Source: DATFVJ01 sp963712955
GTDB lineage: Bacteria; Actinomycetota; Actinomycetes; Streptosporangiales; Streptosporangiaceae
Length of the DNA stretch: 64,000 nucleotides
Direction: 5' to 3'
Assembly: GCA_963712955.1 (NCBI GenBank)
Contig: CAVQKF010000004.1
Coordinates: forward strand, 310,001 to 374,000
The first letter of the stretch is position 1, and each line of letters begins with the position of its first letter. The notes under the pieces are model-generated. The model was not told the DNA's origin, made no database searches, and was given only the letters and a program-made list of their open reading frames with translations. The translations under genes and the position numbers were made by a program. Positions 33,194-43,452 of this stretch are shown one piece after another.

Positions 33194-35269
33194 TCACCAC
33201 GCGATGGTCAGCCGGGTGTCGGGCCGGTCGATGTGATGTCCCTGCGGGAGCTGGCCATCAGGCGTTGCCGCTGGCTGGGCGGTAATGGCCGGGCTTCGGG
33301 TGGGCCGTTCACGGCGCCATCGGTCCAGCAGGTCGGCAGTGTGGGCAGCAAAGTTGCTGCTGTCGGGGCCGTGCGCGATCACGCCAAGCTCGGCTGATTC
33401 TTCTCCGAGTGGGCGTACCGCGATGTAGGCGATCGTCCCCCGGTCGTATAGGGCAGCGCCTGCCCATCGCAGCGCCGGGGTGATCAGTCTGCTCTCGCGC
33501 GCCTCAGCGCTCACGGAGAGCCGGGCGAAGCGGCTGGTGACTGTGGCCAGCCAGAGGTCAAGATGCTCGACCGGTTCATCGTCAGCGATCTCCATGCCTG
33601 TCCAATGCTGGTGAGCGGGATAGGTGAGGACCTGGCCAAGAGCCGCCTCGTCGGCCAGATCGCTGGCGTCGAGGTGGAGGTCGACGTCGTCGGTGAGCTG
33701 GACGGACCGTCCAGCGCGGGCGGAGGTGCCGCGCATGGGCACGAAACCGCACACCTGCGCCGAGATGCTGACCATCCGGCCCGGCTCGCGGCGGTCGAAC
33801 GCGATCGAGCGGGTGAGGCCGCTGCCGTGCATGCGCAGCGGCACTACCAGGCGGCCCCCGGCCGCGAGTTGCTGCCACCATGCTGAGGCGAGGTCCCACG
33901 CTCCAGCGGTAACGACGATCCGGTCGTAGGGCGCCCGGGCGGGGTGGCCGTCCGCGCCGTCTGCGCAGATCACATCGACGTGGTGGTATCCGGCCGCGTT
34001 CAGTCCCGCGCGGGCTCCTGCGGCGAGGTCGCCGTCGATCTCGATGGTGACGACCTTGCCAGCCGGGCCGGCCACTTCGGCCAGCAGGGCAGCGTTGATG
34101 CCGGTGGCCGCGCCGATCTCCAGCACCCGGTGGCCGGGCCGGACCTGAAGCTGTTCCAGCATCGTGGCGACGAGGTTGGGGTGAGAGGCCGACGATATGG
34201 CGGAGCCGTCATCGGCGCGTTTGGTGATGACGACCTGGGGAGCGTAAGCGGTCGGCAGGTCCATGCCGGGCAAGAACAGATGCCGAGGCACGGCGCGGAA
34301 CGCTGCCTCGACCTGCGGGCTCCGGAACGTACCGCGCCCGCGGATGTAGTCGGCCAGCGCCGCCCGCAGCTGCGCGGGGTCTACGGTGGTGGTGCCGGTG
34401 GTCACCGCGCTCACATTAGCGGGGGGCGGTCCCGCAGGGCTTCGGGCCAGGCCGCTGGCGTGCACGGGTTTCCGCTCGAAAACGACTGTGGCGGCCGTGC
34501 CGGCCAGCCGGTGCTGCTGCTGGGCTGGGATGCCCAGGCGGTTCCAGGCGAACAGGACGTGATGGGTCAGCACGGCCCGCAGGCCACGTGTGAGGCGGCC
34601 TTGCTGCGCCAGGTCCGCCAGATCGCGTCCTGATTGCTGGAAAGCGGCTGGCCAGGCGGGCGCGGATAGCAGCGGGCTGTCATCGGTGGTGGCGGTCGCG
34701 GTGATGAGCCGGTGCACGGCCGCCGCCACCGCCGCAGGAGATGGCTCGGGCGGATGGCAGCCTGCGGCCCGGTGCGCGGCGACCTGCGCCCAGATGTCGC
34801 CTTGCTCGTACCAGTCTTGCCCGGCGGCGCGCATCAGCAGGCTGCCGAGCAGCAGCCCCAGTTCGCGGCGGTGATCCTTGCTGGCCTGCGCGAGGTGGCG
34901 AAGGAGATGCCGGCTGTCGGCGTGGAACAGCGCGTGCGCGACATCCATGGCGGCGGTGCCGCCGAACGCGCGGATCTCAGGCTCGTAGATGGCCGCGGCC
35001 CAGCGGCGGATCGCGCCTTGTCCTGTCAGCGACCCCATCGCCTGGTCAAGTAAGGTGGTGGCGTTGCCGTCCTGGCCAGCGGCGGGAAGCAAGCGCAGCC
35101 GCCAGGATGCGCCTTTGCGCACGAACCACCAGGAAGTGGCTGATCCGGCGTGTTCGGCCTCGGCCAGCAGTGGCCCCAGGTGCGTGACGGCCATCTGCTC
35201 AGCAGCCCGCCAGTCGTCGCACCACAGATTCACTTGCTGCCATCTGCTGCCGGTGTCAGGGCTTGTCAT
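33194..35269 (-). CDS. FxLD-system fusion: thiopeptide-type dehydratase C-domain plus PCMT-like methyltransferase
   Basis: The intact 691-residue fusion has two parts. Residues 1-260 resemble the SpaB_C/thiopeptide-type domain of class I lanthipeptide dehydratases (WQQVNLWCDDWRAAEQMAVT, SWWFVRKGASWRLRLL, then LFHADSRHLLRHLAQ), which removes glutamate from glutamylated Ser/Thr. After a linker comes a protein-L-isoaspartate-methyltransferase-like domain (AFRAVPRHLFLPGMDLPTAY, SAM motif RVLEIGAATGINAALLAEVA near residue 380, YDRIVVTAGAWDL). A C-terminal domain of about 160 residues follows. This matches the methyltransferase of FxLD lanthipeptide systems, which act on Asp in the core. It lies 27 bases after lanC. 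Confidence 0.8.
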   Translation of the reverse strand: MTSPDTGSRWQQVNLWCDDWRAAEQMAVTHLGPLLAEAEHAGSATSWWFVRKGASWRLRLLPAAGQDGNATTLLDQAMGSLTGQGAIRRWAAAIYEPEIRAFGGTAAMDVAHALFHADSRHLLRHLAQASKDHRRELGLLLGSLLMRAAGQDWYEQGDIWAQVAAHRAAGCHPPEPSPAAVAAAVHRLITATATTDDSPLLSAPAWPAAFQQSGRDLADLAQQGRLTRGLRAVLTHHVLFAWNRLGIPAQQQHRLAGTAATVVFERKPVHASGLARSPAGPPPANVSAVTTGTTTVDPAQLRAALADYIRGRGTFRSPQVEAAFRAVPRHLFLPGMDLPTAYAPQVVITKRADDGSAISSASHPNLVATMLEQLQVRPGHRVLEIGAATGINAALLAEVAGPAGKVVTIEIDGDLAAGARAGLNAAGYHHVDVICADGADGHPARAPYDRIVVTAGAWDLASAWWQQLAAGGRLVVPLRMHGSGLTRSIAFDRREPGRMVSISAQVCGFVPMRGTSARAGRSVQLTDDVDLHLDASDLADEAALGQVLTYPAHQHWTGMEIADDEPVEHLDLWLATVTSRFARLSVSAEARESRLITPALRWAGAALYDRGTIAYIAVRPLGEESAELGVIAHGPDSSNFAAHTADLLDRWRRERPTRSPAITAQPAATPDGQLPQGHHIDRPDTRLTIAW

Positions 35270-35296
35270 AGCGCGTCCGTTCGCGTTCGTCGTTGA

Positions 35297-36580
35297 TCAG
35301 CCGATCAGCAGGCAGGTCCCCAGGCTGCGGATTGTCCCGGTCGCCATGCTGTGCAAGGTCAGCGCGATCCCCGCGGTCCCCTCGATCAGGCCGGGCAGCC
35401 GCCAGCATGGCGAGTTACCGGCCCCGGCATGGCCGAGCAGTGTGCCGAGAAGGTGCGGCAGGCTGGCACCGATATCAGGGGAACCGGTGTCAGCTGCGGC
35501 GTAGCAAGCTGTCACGATCAGGCCAGCCCAGCCGTGGCAGAGGGCGGGGTCGGTGAGGCGGGCGAGCTGGGCAGGGTCGCACAGGCAACTGGTCAGGGCG
35601 TGCTCGGCCGCCTGCTGGCGGGCGTGGTAGCCCGTGACTTGCCCGGCGAGTTGCTGAGCGCGGGCCAGGCCGGGGGTTCCGTAACACCAGGAGGGCCGCA
35701 CCGGGCCGCGATGGGCTGACCGCCTGGTGCGCAGTTCGACGAGGCTGATGCGTTCGGGCTACCACGGGCCTGCTGGCCCCTCCTGGCGCCAGGCGTCCAG
35801 CCACTGGCAGATCCTGTCAATCGCGGCTGAATGGCCCTCCACAGTGATCCCCCGTCTCATCGACAGAGCCATCAGCGCAAGCGGGCCAGCGATGCCGTGA
35901 GCCATCCCGAGGTCCGCGCAGCCGCCGGCGAAGGCGCCGGCGGGCGGCCCGGAGGGGACATCGCTGGTCCACCAGCCCGGCGCACTCACACCGGCTGGAT
36001 CGCTGGCGGGCAATGGTTCGGTGAGCCGCACCAGGTAGGCCAGCACCTGGCGAAACAGTTCCCCGCGCAGGTCGCGATGCAGCAGGTACGCGCCCAGCCC
36101 GGTCAGGCCGCGCACCAGGTCGAACTCGGCGAGGGAGGGCCGCGCTGCTGCGGCCATCCGGGCGGAAGCAGCGTCCAGGCGGACCCGCACCAGCCTGGCA
36201 ACTGCGGCGTCCAGGGCCTCAGCCGCCCGCCGGTACTGCCCAGGCGGGGCAGCGGCGGACACCGCGAACGCAACCGCCGGGGCTCCGAACCACAGGCCGG
36301 CCCCGGCCCCTGCGCTGAGATCCTCACGGGTGGCGCACGCGAGCCACGCATGGACCCGCTCCCAGGAACCCAGCCCGGCGTGGGCGCGCACCGCATGCAG
36401 GACAGCGATGCCCGCGGCGCCTTTGGACAGTGACTGGCCACGCCACCGGGGGCTGCCCGGACCGCGGTCGTCTGCGGGTTCTGGCGGTGGGGGTACCGCC
36501 AGAGCGTCGGCTATTCGCGTCGCCACGGCCAGGGCGGCGCGCCGCTGCCGATGGTCAAGGCCGTCTCCGAGCACAGTCAT
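35297..36580 (-). pseudogene. lanC: LanC-like lanthionine cyclase with in-frame amber stop
   Basis: The ATG at 36580 overlaps the lanB stop. The N-part has RWRGQSLSKGAAGIAVLHAV and SLAEFDLVRGLTGLGAYLL, typical of class I LanC cyclases that add Cys to dehydro residues. At 35759-35761 a TAG follows GPAGPW. The same frame continues at once with PERISLVELRTRRSAHRGPV, then WCYGTPG and LCHGWAG (the zinc-binding Cys, Cys-His sites) to 35297. Family members have a residue, often Trp, at the stop position, so one TGG-to-TAG change would explain it. Without readthrough the product lacks the zinc site. Confidence 0.85.
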
Positions 36581-39500
36581 GTGCCACCTCCACGTTTCGT
36601 GTCGTGGCGGGCGGCCCAGGCCAGAGCGATGGCGCGGGCCAGCCAACGGCACAGCCGCTCGCAGTCAGGATTGATGCCCTGTGCGCGTACGTGGTGCAAG
36701 TGCAACAGCGATGCCAGCGCCGAGGCCGGCGTCACGTGGGTGGCATCGGCGGCAAGACAGTCTGCATAGCTGGCCGCTGCCTGACGCCGCGCCCGCCAGG
36801 CTGCGCCGACCTGATGGCCGCCTGGGATGGCCCCCAGTGCCGCCCCATCACCGCCGACCCCGGCCAGGCCGACCGCCTGGCGGAGAACATCGCGGTCGTG
36901 GATCGGGACCTGGCCGGTCTGGGCGTGGTCGATGAGCCAGCGCATCCCGGCTGGCAGGCTCCCCATCATGGCGCAGGCCAGGTCGGCCATGCTCGCCGCG
37001 GTCAGCGCGCAGCGGTGCACCTCCCGCGAGCCGGCGACGGCGGTGAGCTGGGCCAGCACGGCCTCGGAGTCGGCGGCGAAGAGCGCTTCGGCGGCTGCCA
37101 GGGCAGCCCCAGATCCGTATCGTGCTGTCTCCGGATGGTAGGTGTCCAGGGTCAGGTCACCGATCAGGCCGAGCCGCCGCAGGCTGGCGGCCCATGCCCC
37201 GACGCGGACAGCGGCCTGCCCGTAGCCGTGGCTGCTGGCCAGGTGCAGGCGCAGCCGCAGGTGTGACTGTGGGTTGCGGTAGCGCACGAACCACCACATC
37301 GGCGGGTTATCCCACGCCGATAGCAGATCCGGCAGATGGCCGGTGAGGATTGTGTCGAACCCGTCGGGGTGCCCGTACAACTTGGCGAACAGGATCTGGG
37401 AGCCTGGCAGGGTCCCGTGCTCGGCGCCGATCAGCGGAAGCCGCCCCGAGCTGGTCACAGTGGCGGGGGCGCGGGCGGGCGGCGTGGTGGCGGCCAGCGG
37501 AACGACGATCTCGTGAGCACGGCCGTCGAACCATCCGTGATCACAAGCGGACGGCGCCTCTGACAGCGTGGCGGCATCCTCGGCCCTGTCGAGGTGAGCG
37601 CGCAGGAGCGCCAGGTCCATGGGCTCGTCCAGGTTCAGCCGCAGCAGGCGGTCCGCGGTACCGACAGACACGCTGGCGGGCAGGTGCAGGCGCTCACGCA
37701 TCACATCCATTGCCGCTGACCACGCGGGCCAGGGCGCGTCCGGCCCTGGAAGCTCGCCGGCGCGGACCCGCCACCGGGCCGGCGCGAGCACGCTGCGGCC
37801 GTAACGAACGCGCGGCAGGAACGGCAGGCACGCAGCCGCCCCCCAGGAGAACGGCGACACCGCGGCCGTGCGGGCGCGCGGGATCTCAAACAGCAAGCGC
37901 GCGACCGGCGGCATCGCGTGCCGCGCTGCCGCATTCGCCAGCACCGGCTCCACCACCTGCCGCCGCGACAGCGACACCACATACAGCCCGTCGTTGTCGG
38001 CGGTGACGGCCAGATCCTGCACCGGGATGCGGCCCTGCCCACCGTCGCGGTGCTCGGCCAGCGAGATCACCTCACTGAGCAGCAGCGGCGCGCGGGTGAC
38101 GTTTTCCAGGCGCGGATGCAACGGCGGGAACGACAGCTGCGCCGGCACAGCGCCGTCCACCCCGGTCGGCAACTGGCGATACAGGCGGGCCATCCGCTGC
38201 TGGTCATCGCCGGGCAGGATGTCGAGAAACCGGCCCGTCATCGCCAGCGCGCTGCGGCTCACGCCGACCACCGCCAGCCTGAACGCGCCTTCGGCCAGCG
38301 CGTCCACGGTGGGCGCGAGCACCTCGGCGCACAACTCCAGATGTGGCGCCGGCCGTACCACGTCGGTCCCGCCGCCGGCCAGGCCGCCGAGGAACTCATC
38401 GTCAAGCACGATTTCCCGCACGCCATCCATGGCCGCCTGCTGGGCCAGCGCCAGCAGGCGCTCATCCCGCCGCGGCAGCTCCACGGGGATGGGCGGCCGC
38501 CCCGTCCCCTCGTAGTGCGCCGGGAACCCCATCCCGGCCGTGGGATCGACAAGCTGCTGGACCGGGACAACGGCACCGGCCCCATACCGGTCCAGGAACC
38601 TACTGTGGTAATCCCGCCACGCTGGGTGCCCGGCCGGGTGCGGAGTCAGCCGCAGCAGCGCTCCCGCGGCGGCTTCGGCTTCTGCGACCACCTGAGGGGG
38701 CAGCGCCACGGTGCAGCCGAGCCGTAAATCCACCATGAAGGGCTGCCAGGCAACGGCCGACGGTGCCAGCATCCGGCCGCCGCCCGCCCGCCTGGGCTGC
38801 GCACCAGCCCACCCGGCCGAGCAGCCGACCGCGTCCATCTGCGCCTGGATCACCCGCAGCTCCTGGACTAGCGGCGCTACGTCCTCAACAGCGCCAGCAT
38901 CTGCTTCCCGTAGCCGGTCAAGTACATAGGTGAGCCCATCGGCACAGGTCGAGGAGGGCCGCAAGCTGGTGATCAGGGCGCCACCTGCTACCAGTTGCCA
39001 CCATGCCCTCAATCGCCGGGACCGCAGCGCCGGGGAACTCAGCAGCCAGTTTGCCGATCAGATCACCAGCCAGGATGGGTGATCGTGCCGCGCTCAGGAC
39101 CGTCCGGACGGCCCGGCTAAGACGCACCGACACCTCCGCCGAGACGCTTCGGCCGGGGTCGCTGGCGTGCGGCTGCCAGGGCACCACCAGCCGCCCACCC
39201 CGCACGAACACGAGATCGTTCACCATGACCGGCAGGCGACGCCGCAGCGCAGCGCATGATTCCAGCCGGGCAATAACCCCGGCCAGCCACACCGCATCAG
39301 CCCTGATCCCAGCCTGCTGGCCGCCCATCCAGCGCGCCGATACCTGCGGGCTGAAGCGGAGCGCGGCCACACCCGCGAACGCCCCGAACGGTGTCGCCCG
39401 GCCGCGCATCCGGACCAGGTACCTGGCCAGCGACATCACCATCCGCCGTACCTGAGCGGCACCTGGCCGCTGCCCCTGGCACACCACCTCCACGCGGGCT

Positions 39501-39706
39501 GCCAGCACAGGGCTGGCCATCGCGACGGCCTCCGCGACCGCTGCCTGTGCCCAGACTTGAGCGAGCCAGGCGCACCACTGCTCAACCCCGGTATCGTCAT
39601 CCAGCCCTGGCCAGAGCCGGGGAACTATGTCGCCTGTGTGCGCGGTGGCGCGGATCAGTGCCGCATCGACGTGCAGATACCGATGTGCGCGCCGCTGAGC
39701 CTTCAA
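36577..39706 (-). pseudogene. lanB: LanB-type lantibiotic dehydratase, one frameshift
   Basis: The N-part (RYLVRMRGRATPFGAFAGVA, then ALRFSPQ) and middle (AGGALITSLRPSSTCADGLT, FILP-like and SRRQVVEPVLANAA regions) form the tRNA-dependent glutamylation domain. The C-part (GSQILFAKLYGHPDGFDTIL, then WWFVRYRNPQSHLRLRLHL) is the elimination domain. Together they give about 1040 residues, normal for the family. One frame change near 39000-39015 separates the parts; the downstream reading could restart at TTG 39012. The start is taken as TTG 39706 because GCGGAGG lies seven bases upstream and the family-typical YLHVDAALIRAT follows; the open frame extends to 39799 across a hairpin. Confidence 0.82.
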
Positions 39707-39750
39707 ATCATGCCTCCGCGCTATCCAGCTAGCTGTGGCGGTGAAGCCGT

Positions 39751-39792
39751 CCCGGTCGTCTATGGCGGGCCTGCCCGCCATAGACGACCGGG
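39751..39792. promoter_or_regulatory. 20-bp inverted repeat between precursor and lanB
   Basis: CCCGGTCGTCTATGGCGGGC at 39751-39770 and its exact complement at 39773-39792 are separated by two bases. Transcribed from the minus strand it forms a very stable hairpin 11 bases after the precursor stop and about 45 bases before the lanB start. There is no T-run. It may limit read-through or protect the 3' end of the precursor message. Confidence 0.85.
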
Positions 39793-39802
39793 ATGTCACC
39801 CT

Positions 39803-39934
39803 TCAGCAATCGCCCTCTTTCCTGGTGTCGCATCCGTTGTCCGTGCTGCACAGCAGCGCGTTGACCGCGTCGCCGGTCTCGACGATGCTGACGTCGAGGT
39901 CGAAATCATCGACGTCATCGCGGACTGCTGCCAT
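39803..39934 (-). CDS. FxLD-family lanthipeptide precursor
   Basis: The 43-residue peptide begins MAAVRDDVDDFDLDVSIVET and ends NGCDTRKEGDC. The FDLDV motif at residues 11-15 is the FxLD leader signature recognised by the LanB. The C-terminal part holds three Cys (29, 35, 43) with Ser30, Thr31 and Thr37 as possible ring partners, and Asp residues (32, 36, 42) as possible methyltransferase targets. The start ATG 39934 has AAGGAGAG about ten bases upstream. It is the first gene of the minus-strand cluster, before lanB, lanC and the methyltransferase fusion. The cleavage site is not evident. Confidence 0.87.
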   Translation of the reverse strand: MAAVRDDVDDFDLDVSIVETGDAVNALLCSTDNGCDTRKEGDC

Positions 39935-40279
39935 CTCCGATCACTCTCCTTTCTCGGTGAGGTGGTGCATGACGCCCTGGCCCGCGGCGGAAGCCACGGG
40001 GTGGCCAGGAGGCTCCTCCGGCTGGGCTTGGCAGTTCGTTAATCGCTCATCACGCCAAGTAACAGGCTCGTCTGAACGTTGCGGCCCCACCACGCCATCG
40101 TCAAGGCACCGTTCAGGTGACATGCCTGTCTCCACGTGCATTCGGGCGGGCCGGGCAGCGTCCGTTTGGGCTCATACTCGGATCACCGTATTGCGGCGCT
40201 CGCGGAGGGCGGCGTCGGTTCGTGGTCCCGAAGTGCCGTTGATCGCCTGCCTGGTGGAAGCCGCCGGCTTCCGTACCAT
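39935..40279. other. upstream region of the lanthipeptide cluster
   Basis: No gene is recognised. It should hold the promoter for the minus-strand lanthipeptide operon, and it ends at the left end of the IS21-like element, which has cut any further upstream control sequence. Confidence 0.4.
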
Positions 40280-40372
40280 CACGTAATTCCCCATGGGGAT
40301 GGGGTGCGTGTCGTGGTGGACCTGGCCATCGAGAAGGAGCAGCCTTTCCTCCCGTCTAGGGGCGGGGGGCCG

Positions 40373-41982
40373 ATGGCAAGGAGAACGTTCGACGTGATTG
40401 ACGTCGCGGAGATACTGGTGCACTGGCATGCGGGCCGGTCGCTGAGCGAGATGTCGCAGAGCCTGGGGGTGGATCGCAAGACGCTGCGGAAGTATGTCGC
40501 GCCGGCGGTTGCGGCGGGCATCGTCCCGGGCGGGTCTGCGAAGACCGAGGAGGAGTGGCATGAGCTGGTCCGGGGGTGGTTCCCGGAGCTGGCTGACACC
40601 AGGCTGCGGCAGGTGACGTGGCCGGCGATCGCCGTGCACCACGACTACATCGTGGAGCAGCTCAAGGCGAGGGTGCGGATGTCGACGATCCACCAGCGGC
40701 TGCGGGACGAGCGGGGCCTGGCGGCCAGCGTGGCGAGCTTCCGCCGTTACGTGAACGCTAATCTCCCGGAGGAGGTCCGCCGGTCCCAGGTGACGGTGTG
40801 GAACCCGCGCCCGTCTGAGGCCGGGGAGCAGGCGCAGATCGACTACGGGCAGCTGGGCCGCTGGCTGGACCCGGTCAGCGGGAAGCTGCGCACGGTGCAG
40901 GCGTTCGTGATGGTGCTGCCGTATTCGCGGCACATGTTCGTGCGGCCGGTGCTGAAGATGGACCAGCGCACGTGGACCGAGTGCCACGTCGCGGCGTTCG
41001 AATTCTTCGTCGGCACTCCGGCCCGGCTGGTGCCGGACAACCTGAAGACCGGGGTGGACAAGCCGGACCTGTACGACCCGAAGCTGAACCGGTCGTATGC
41101 GGAGATGGCCGCGCATTACGGCTGCCTGATCGACCCGGCGCGGGCGCTGAAACCTCGCGACAAACCGCAGGTCGAACGCCCGATGCCCTATGTGCGGGAC
41201 TGTTCTGGCGGGGCCGGGAGTTCGCGTCGCTGCCGCAGATGCAGGCCGAGGGCGTCCGGTGGTCGCTGGAAATCGCGGGCAGCGGGTGCTGGCCGCTGGA
41301 CGGCGCCGCCCCGGCCGCTGTGTTCGAGGCCGCGGAGAAAGAGGCGCTGCGGCCGCTGCCGGCGAGCCGTTCGTGCTGGCCACGTGGGCGACGGCGAAGA
41401 TAGGCCCGGACATCCACGCCCAGGTGGACCGGGTGCTCTATTCCATACCGTGGCAGCACATCGGCAAGACCGCCGACGTGCGCCTGACCGGGACGATGGT
41501 GCAGTTCTTCATCGGCGGGAACCTGGTCAAGACCCACCCGCGCAAGTACGCGGCAAGCAGACCGACTTCGGCGACTACCCGCCGGAGAAGATCGCGTTCC
41601 ACATGCGGACCCCGGCCTGGTGCCGCAAGCACGCCGCCGCGGATCGGCCCGGCCTGCGAGGAGGTCATCGGCGAACTGCTGGCCGACAACGCGCTGTACC
41701 GGCTCCGGTCCGCGCAGGGCATGATCGGGCTGGCCGGCAAGCGCGACCCCGGCCCGGCTGGAGGCCGCCTGCGCGAAAGCGATCGCCGCCGGCGACCCGT
41801 CCTACCGCACCATCAAGGGCATCCTGGCCGCCGGGGCCGAACGCGACATGCTCTCCGCCGCGGCCGGGGACGGCGGCGCGGCCGCGTTCCTGCGCGGTCC
41901 CGCCTCCTTCGCCAACGTCATCCCCATGCCAGGCGCCGTCACTAGCGACGCCGTGCAGGACCCCGGCGGAGGCCACGTATGA
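40373..41982 (+). pseudogene. istA: IS21 transposase IstA, multiply frameshifted
   Basis: From ATG 40373 the reading gives an IstA transposase: helix-turn-helix (MSQSLGVDRKTLRKYVAPAV), then QAQIDYGQLGRWLDPVSGKL and PVLKMDQRTWTECHVAAFEF, LVPDNLKTGVDKPDLYDPKL, and the last conserved block ALKPRDKPQVERPMPYVRD. After about 41205 the protein continues only by switching frames (FWRGREFASLPQMQAEGVRW; HAQVDRVLYSIPWQHIGKTA; DYPPEKIAFHMRTPAWCRKH). At least four frame changes are needed, so the transposase should be inactive. Confidence 0.85.
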
Positions 41983-42330
41983 CCGCCGCGATGCGGGCGC
42001 CGCGGACCGGACGCGCCGCGCGAGACGCGGCGGGCTGCTGCCGCACGGCCGCTGGCTGCCCAGGCGCACGCGCTGCGCGCCGCCGCCGCGTTGATCGAGC
42101 AGGCCGGCATCCCCGGCATGTCCCTGACCATCAGCGAGGACCAGATCACCATTCAGGTGCCCGCACCTGGCGGCCGCTGCTGCACAGCCGCGGTCACGCT
42201 GCTGGCCGCGCGCCGGGGCGATGCTGCCGGGGCACCCGCCCCGGCCCGACCCGCGGCTGGATCAGCGCCGACGGGCAGATCGCCGGCTACTGCGCCCGCA
42301 TCTTCACCGCCATCACGGAGGCAGCACCAT
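41979..42330 (+). pseudogene. small ORF between istA and istB, frame-broken
   Basis: An ATG at 41979 overlaps the istA stop (ATGA), so a coupled gene once stood here. The recognisable part, ALRAAAALIEQAGIPGMSLT followed by ISEDQITIQVPAPGG, lies in a different frame from the start. It looks like a short accessory protein of about 100 residues. The family is not recognised; it may be specific to this IS21 subgroup. Confidence 0.4.
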
Positions 42331-43113
42331 GACCACGCCGTTACCGTTACCGACCGCAGCGCGCTGGCCGCCGCGCTCCGGAACCTGAAACTGTCCGGCA
42401 TGCTGGACACCCTGGATGCCCGGCTGGCCCAGGCGCACGCCGGGGATCTCGGCCACCTGGACTTCCTGCAGGTTCTGTGCCAGGACGAGATCTCCCGCCG
42501 CGAGAGCATGTCCCTGGCCCGCCGGATCCGCCGCGCCCGCTTCGAGACCCAGGCCACCCTCGAGGGCTTCGACTTCGGCGCCTCCCCGAAACTGCCCGCC
42601 GCCCACATCCGCGACCTGGCCGCCCTCCGCTGGCTGCAGTCTGGGGAATCGGTCATCCTGTACGGGCCGGTCGGAGTAGGCAAGAGCCACGTCGCCCAGG
42701 CCCTCGCCCACCTGGTGATCCGATCCGGCGGCGACGCGCGGTTCATGAAAACAAGCAGGGCACTGGCTCACCTGGCCGGCGGGAGAGCCGACCACACCTG
42801 GGACCGGCGGCTCGCCGAGCTCACCCGCCCAGCCGCCCTGGTCCTCGATGACTTCGCCATGCGCGAGCTCACCGCCGCTCAGGCTGACGACCTTTACGAG
42901 CTCATCACCGAACGCGCCAGCCGGTCGCTCATCCTCACATCCAACCGGGCACCCGCGGACTGGTACCCGCTATTCCCCAACCCCGTCGTCGCCGAATCGC
43001 TCCTGGACCGGCTCATCAACAACAGCCACCAGGTTTTCATGAACGGGCCCAGCTACCGACCGAACAAACGGCCCGGGCGTGTCGTCCCCACGGGGAACAC
43101 GAGCGACAGCTAG
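42329..43113 (+). CDS. istB: IS21 helper ATPase IstB
   Basis: The protein of about 260 residues has Walker A GPVGVGKSHVAQALAH, Walker B PAALVLDDFAMRE and the sensor region SLILTSNRAPADWYPLFPNP, as in IstB/DnaC-like AAA+ proteins that license IS21 target choice. The ATG at 42329 with GGAGG upstream is the expected start, but it is one frame away from the body (VTVTDRSALAAALRNLKLSG); the first ten codons contain a GTTACC direct repeat where an indel probably occurred. The body is intact to 43113. Confidence 0.75.
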
Positions 43114-43149
43114 AATAAGAACACGGCCAGGACCTGGGGAATTACTTGA

Positions 43150-43452
43150 TCAAACCCCTGGGGAATAACGTGAGTGCCGACACTCGTGGCCGAGTAGCTC
43201 AGCGATGGCTTTGGCTAGCTCGCCGCGGGTGAAGCTGGTGGTCTGCTCGCCGTGGCGGATTTCGGCGGTGCGCAGGGACCATTTCTTCTTGCGGCAGCCG
43301 AACACGAGGACGAGCATCTTTTCGCCGGTGCTGATCCGCACTTCGGCCTTGCCGCCGTCGATGCTGGTCTCGGGTGTGATCCGCGCCTTGGCCCGCAGGT
43401 AGGTGGCGTAGTGGCGGATCATCGCGGGGACGGAGACACCGTTGTCAGGCAT
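43150..43452 (-). CDS. hypothetical protein, 3' end replaced by IS21
   Basis: The 100-residue protein (AMIRHYATYLRAKARITPET, then VRISTGEKMLVLVFGCRKKK and FTRGELAKAIAELLGH) has an alpha/beta look. Its ATG overlaps the stop of the upstream gene (43445). The last six codons and stop come from the IS21 end, so it was probably longer. It belongs to a four-gene operon with an XRE regulator. No family was named. Confidence 0.5.
   Translation of the reverse strand: MPDNGVSVPAMIRHYATYLRAKARITPETSIDGGKAEVRISTGEKMLVLVFGCRKKKWSLRTAEIRHGEQTTSFTRGELAKAIAELLGHECRHSRYSPGV

Larger units (their letters stand above)
40280..43172 (+). mobile_element. IS21-family element, decayed
   Basis: The element is about 2.9 kb, bounded by CACGTAATTCCCCA at 40280 and its inverted counterpart (TGGGGAATAACGTG) ending at 43172; a second TGGGGAATTAC lies inside the right end at 43135. 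It holds istA (frameshifted), a small middle reading and istB. No target duplication is evident. The right end supplies the last codons of the minus-strand gene at 43150, so the insertion truncated that gene. Confidence 0.75.

Noticed and set aside
43185..43260. tRNA-like GCCGAGTAGCTCAGCGATGG stretch
   Set aside because: It resembles a D-arm, but no matching acceptor, anticodon or T-arm follows, and it lies within a coding region on the minus strand.
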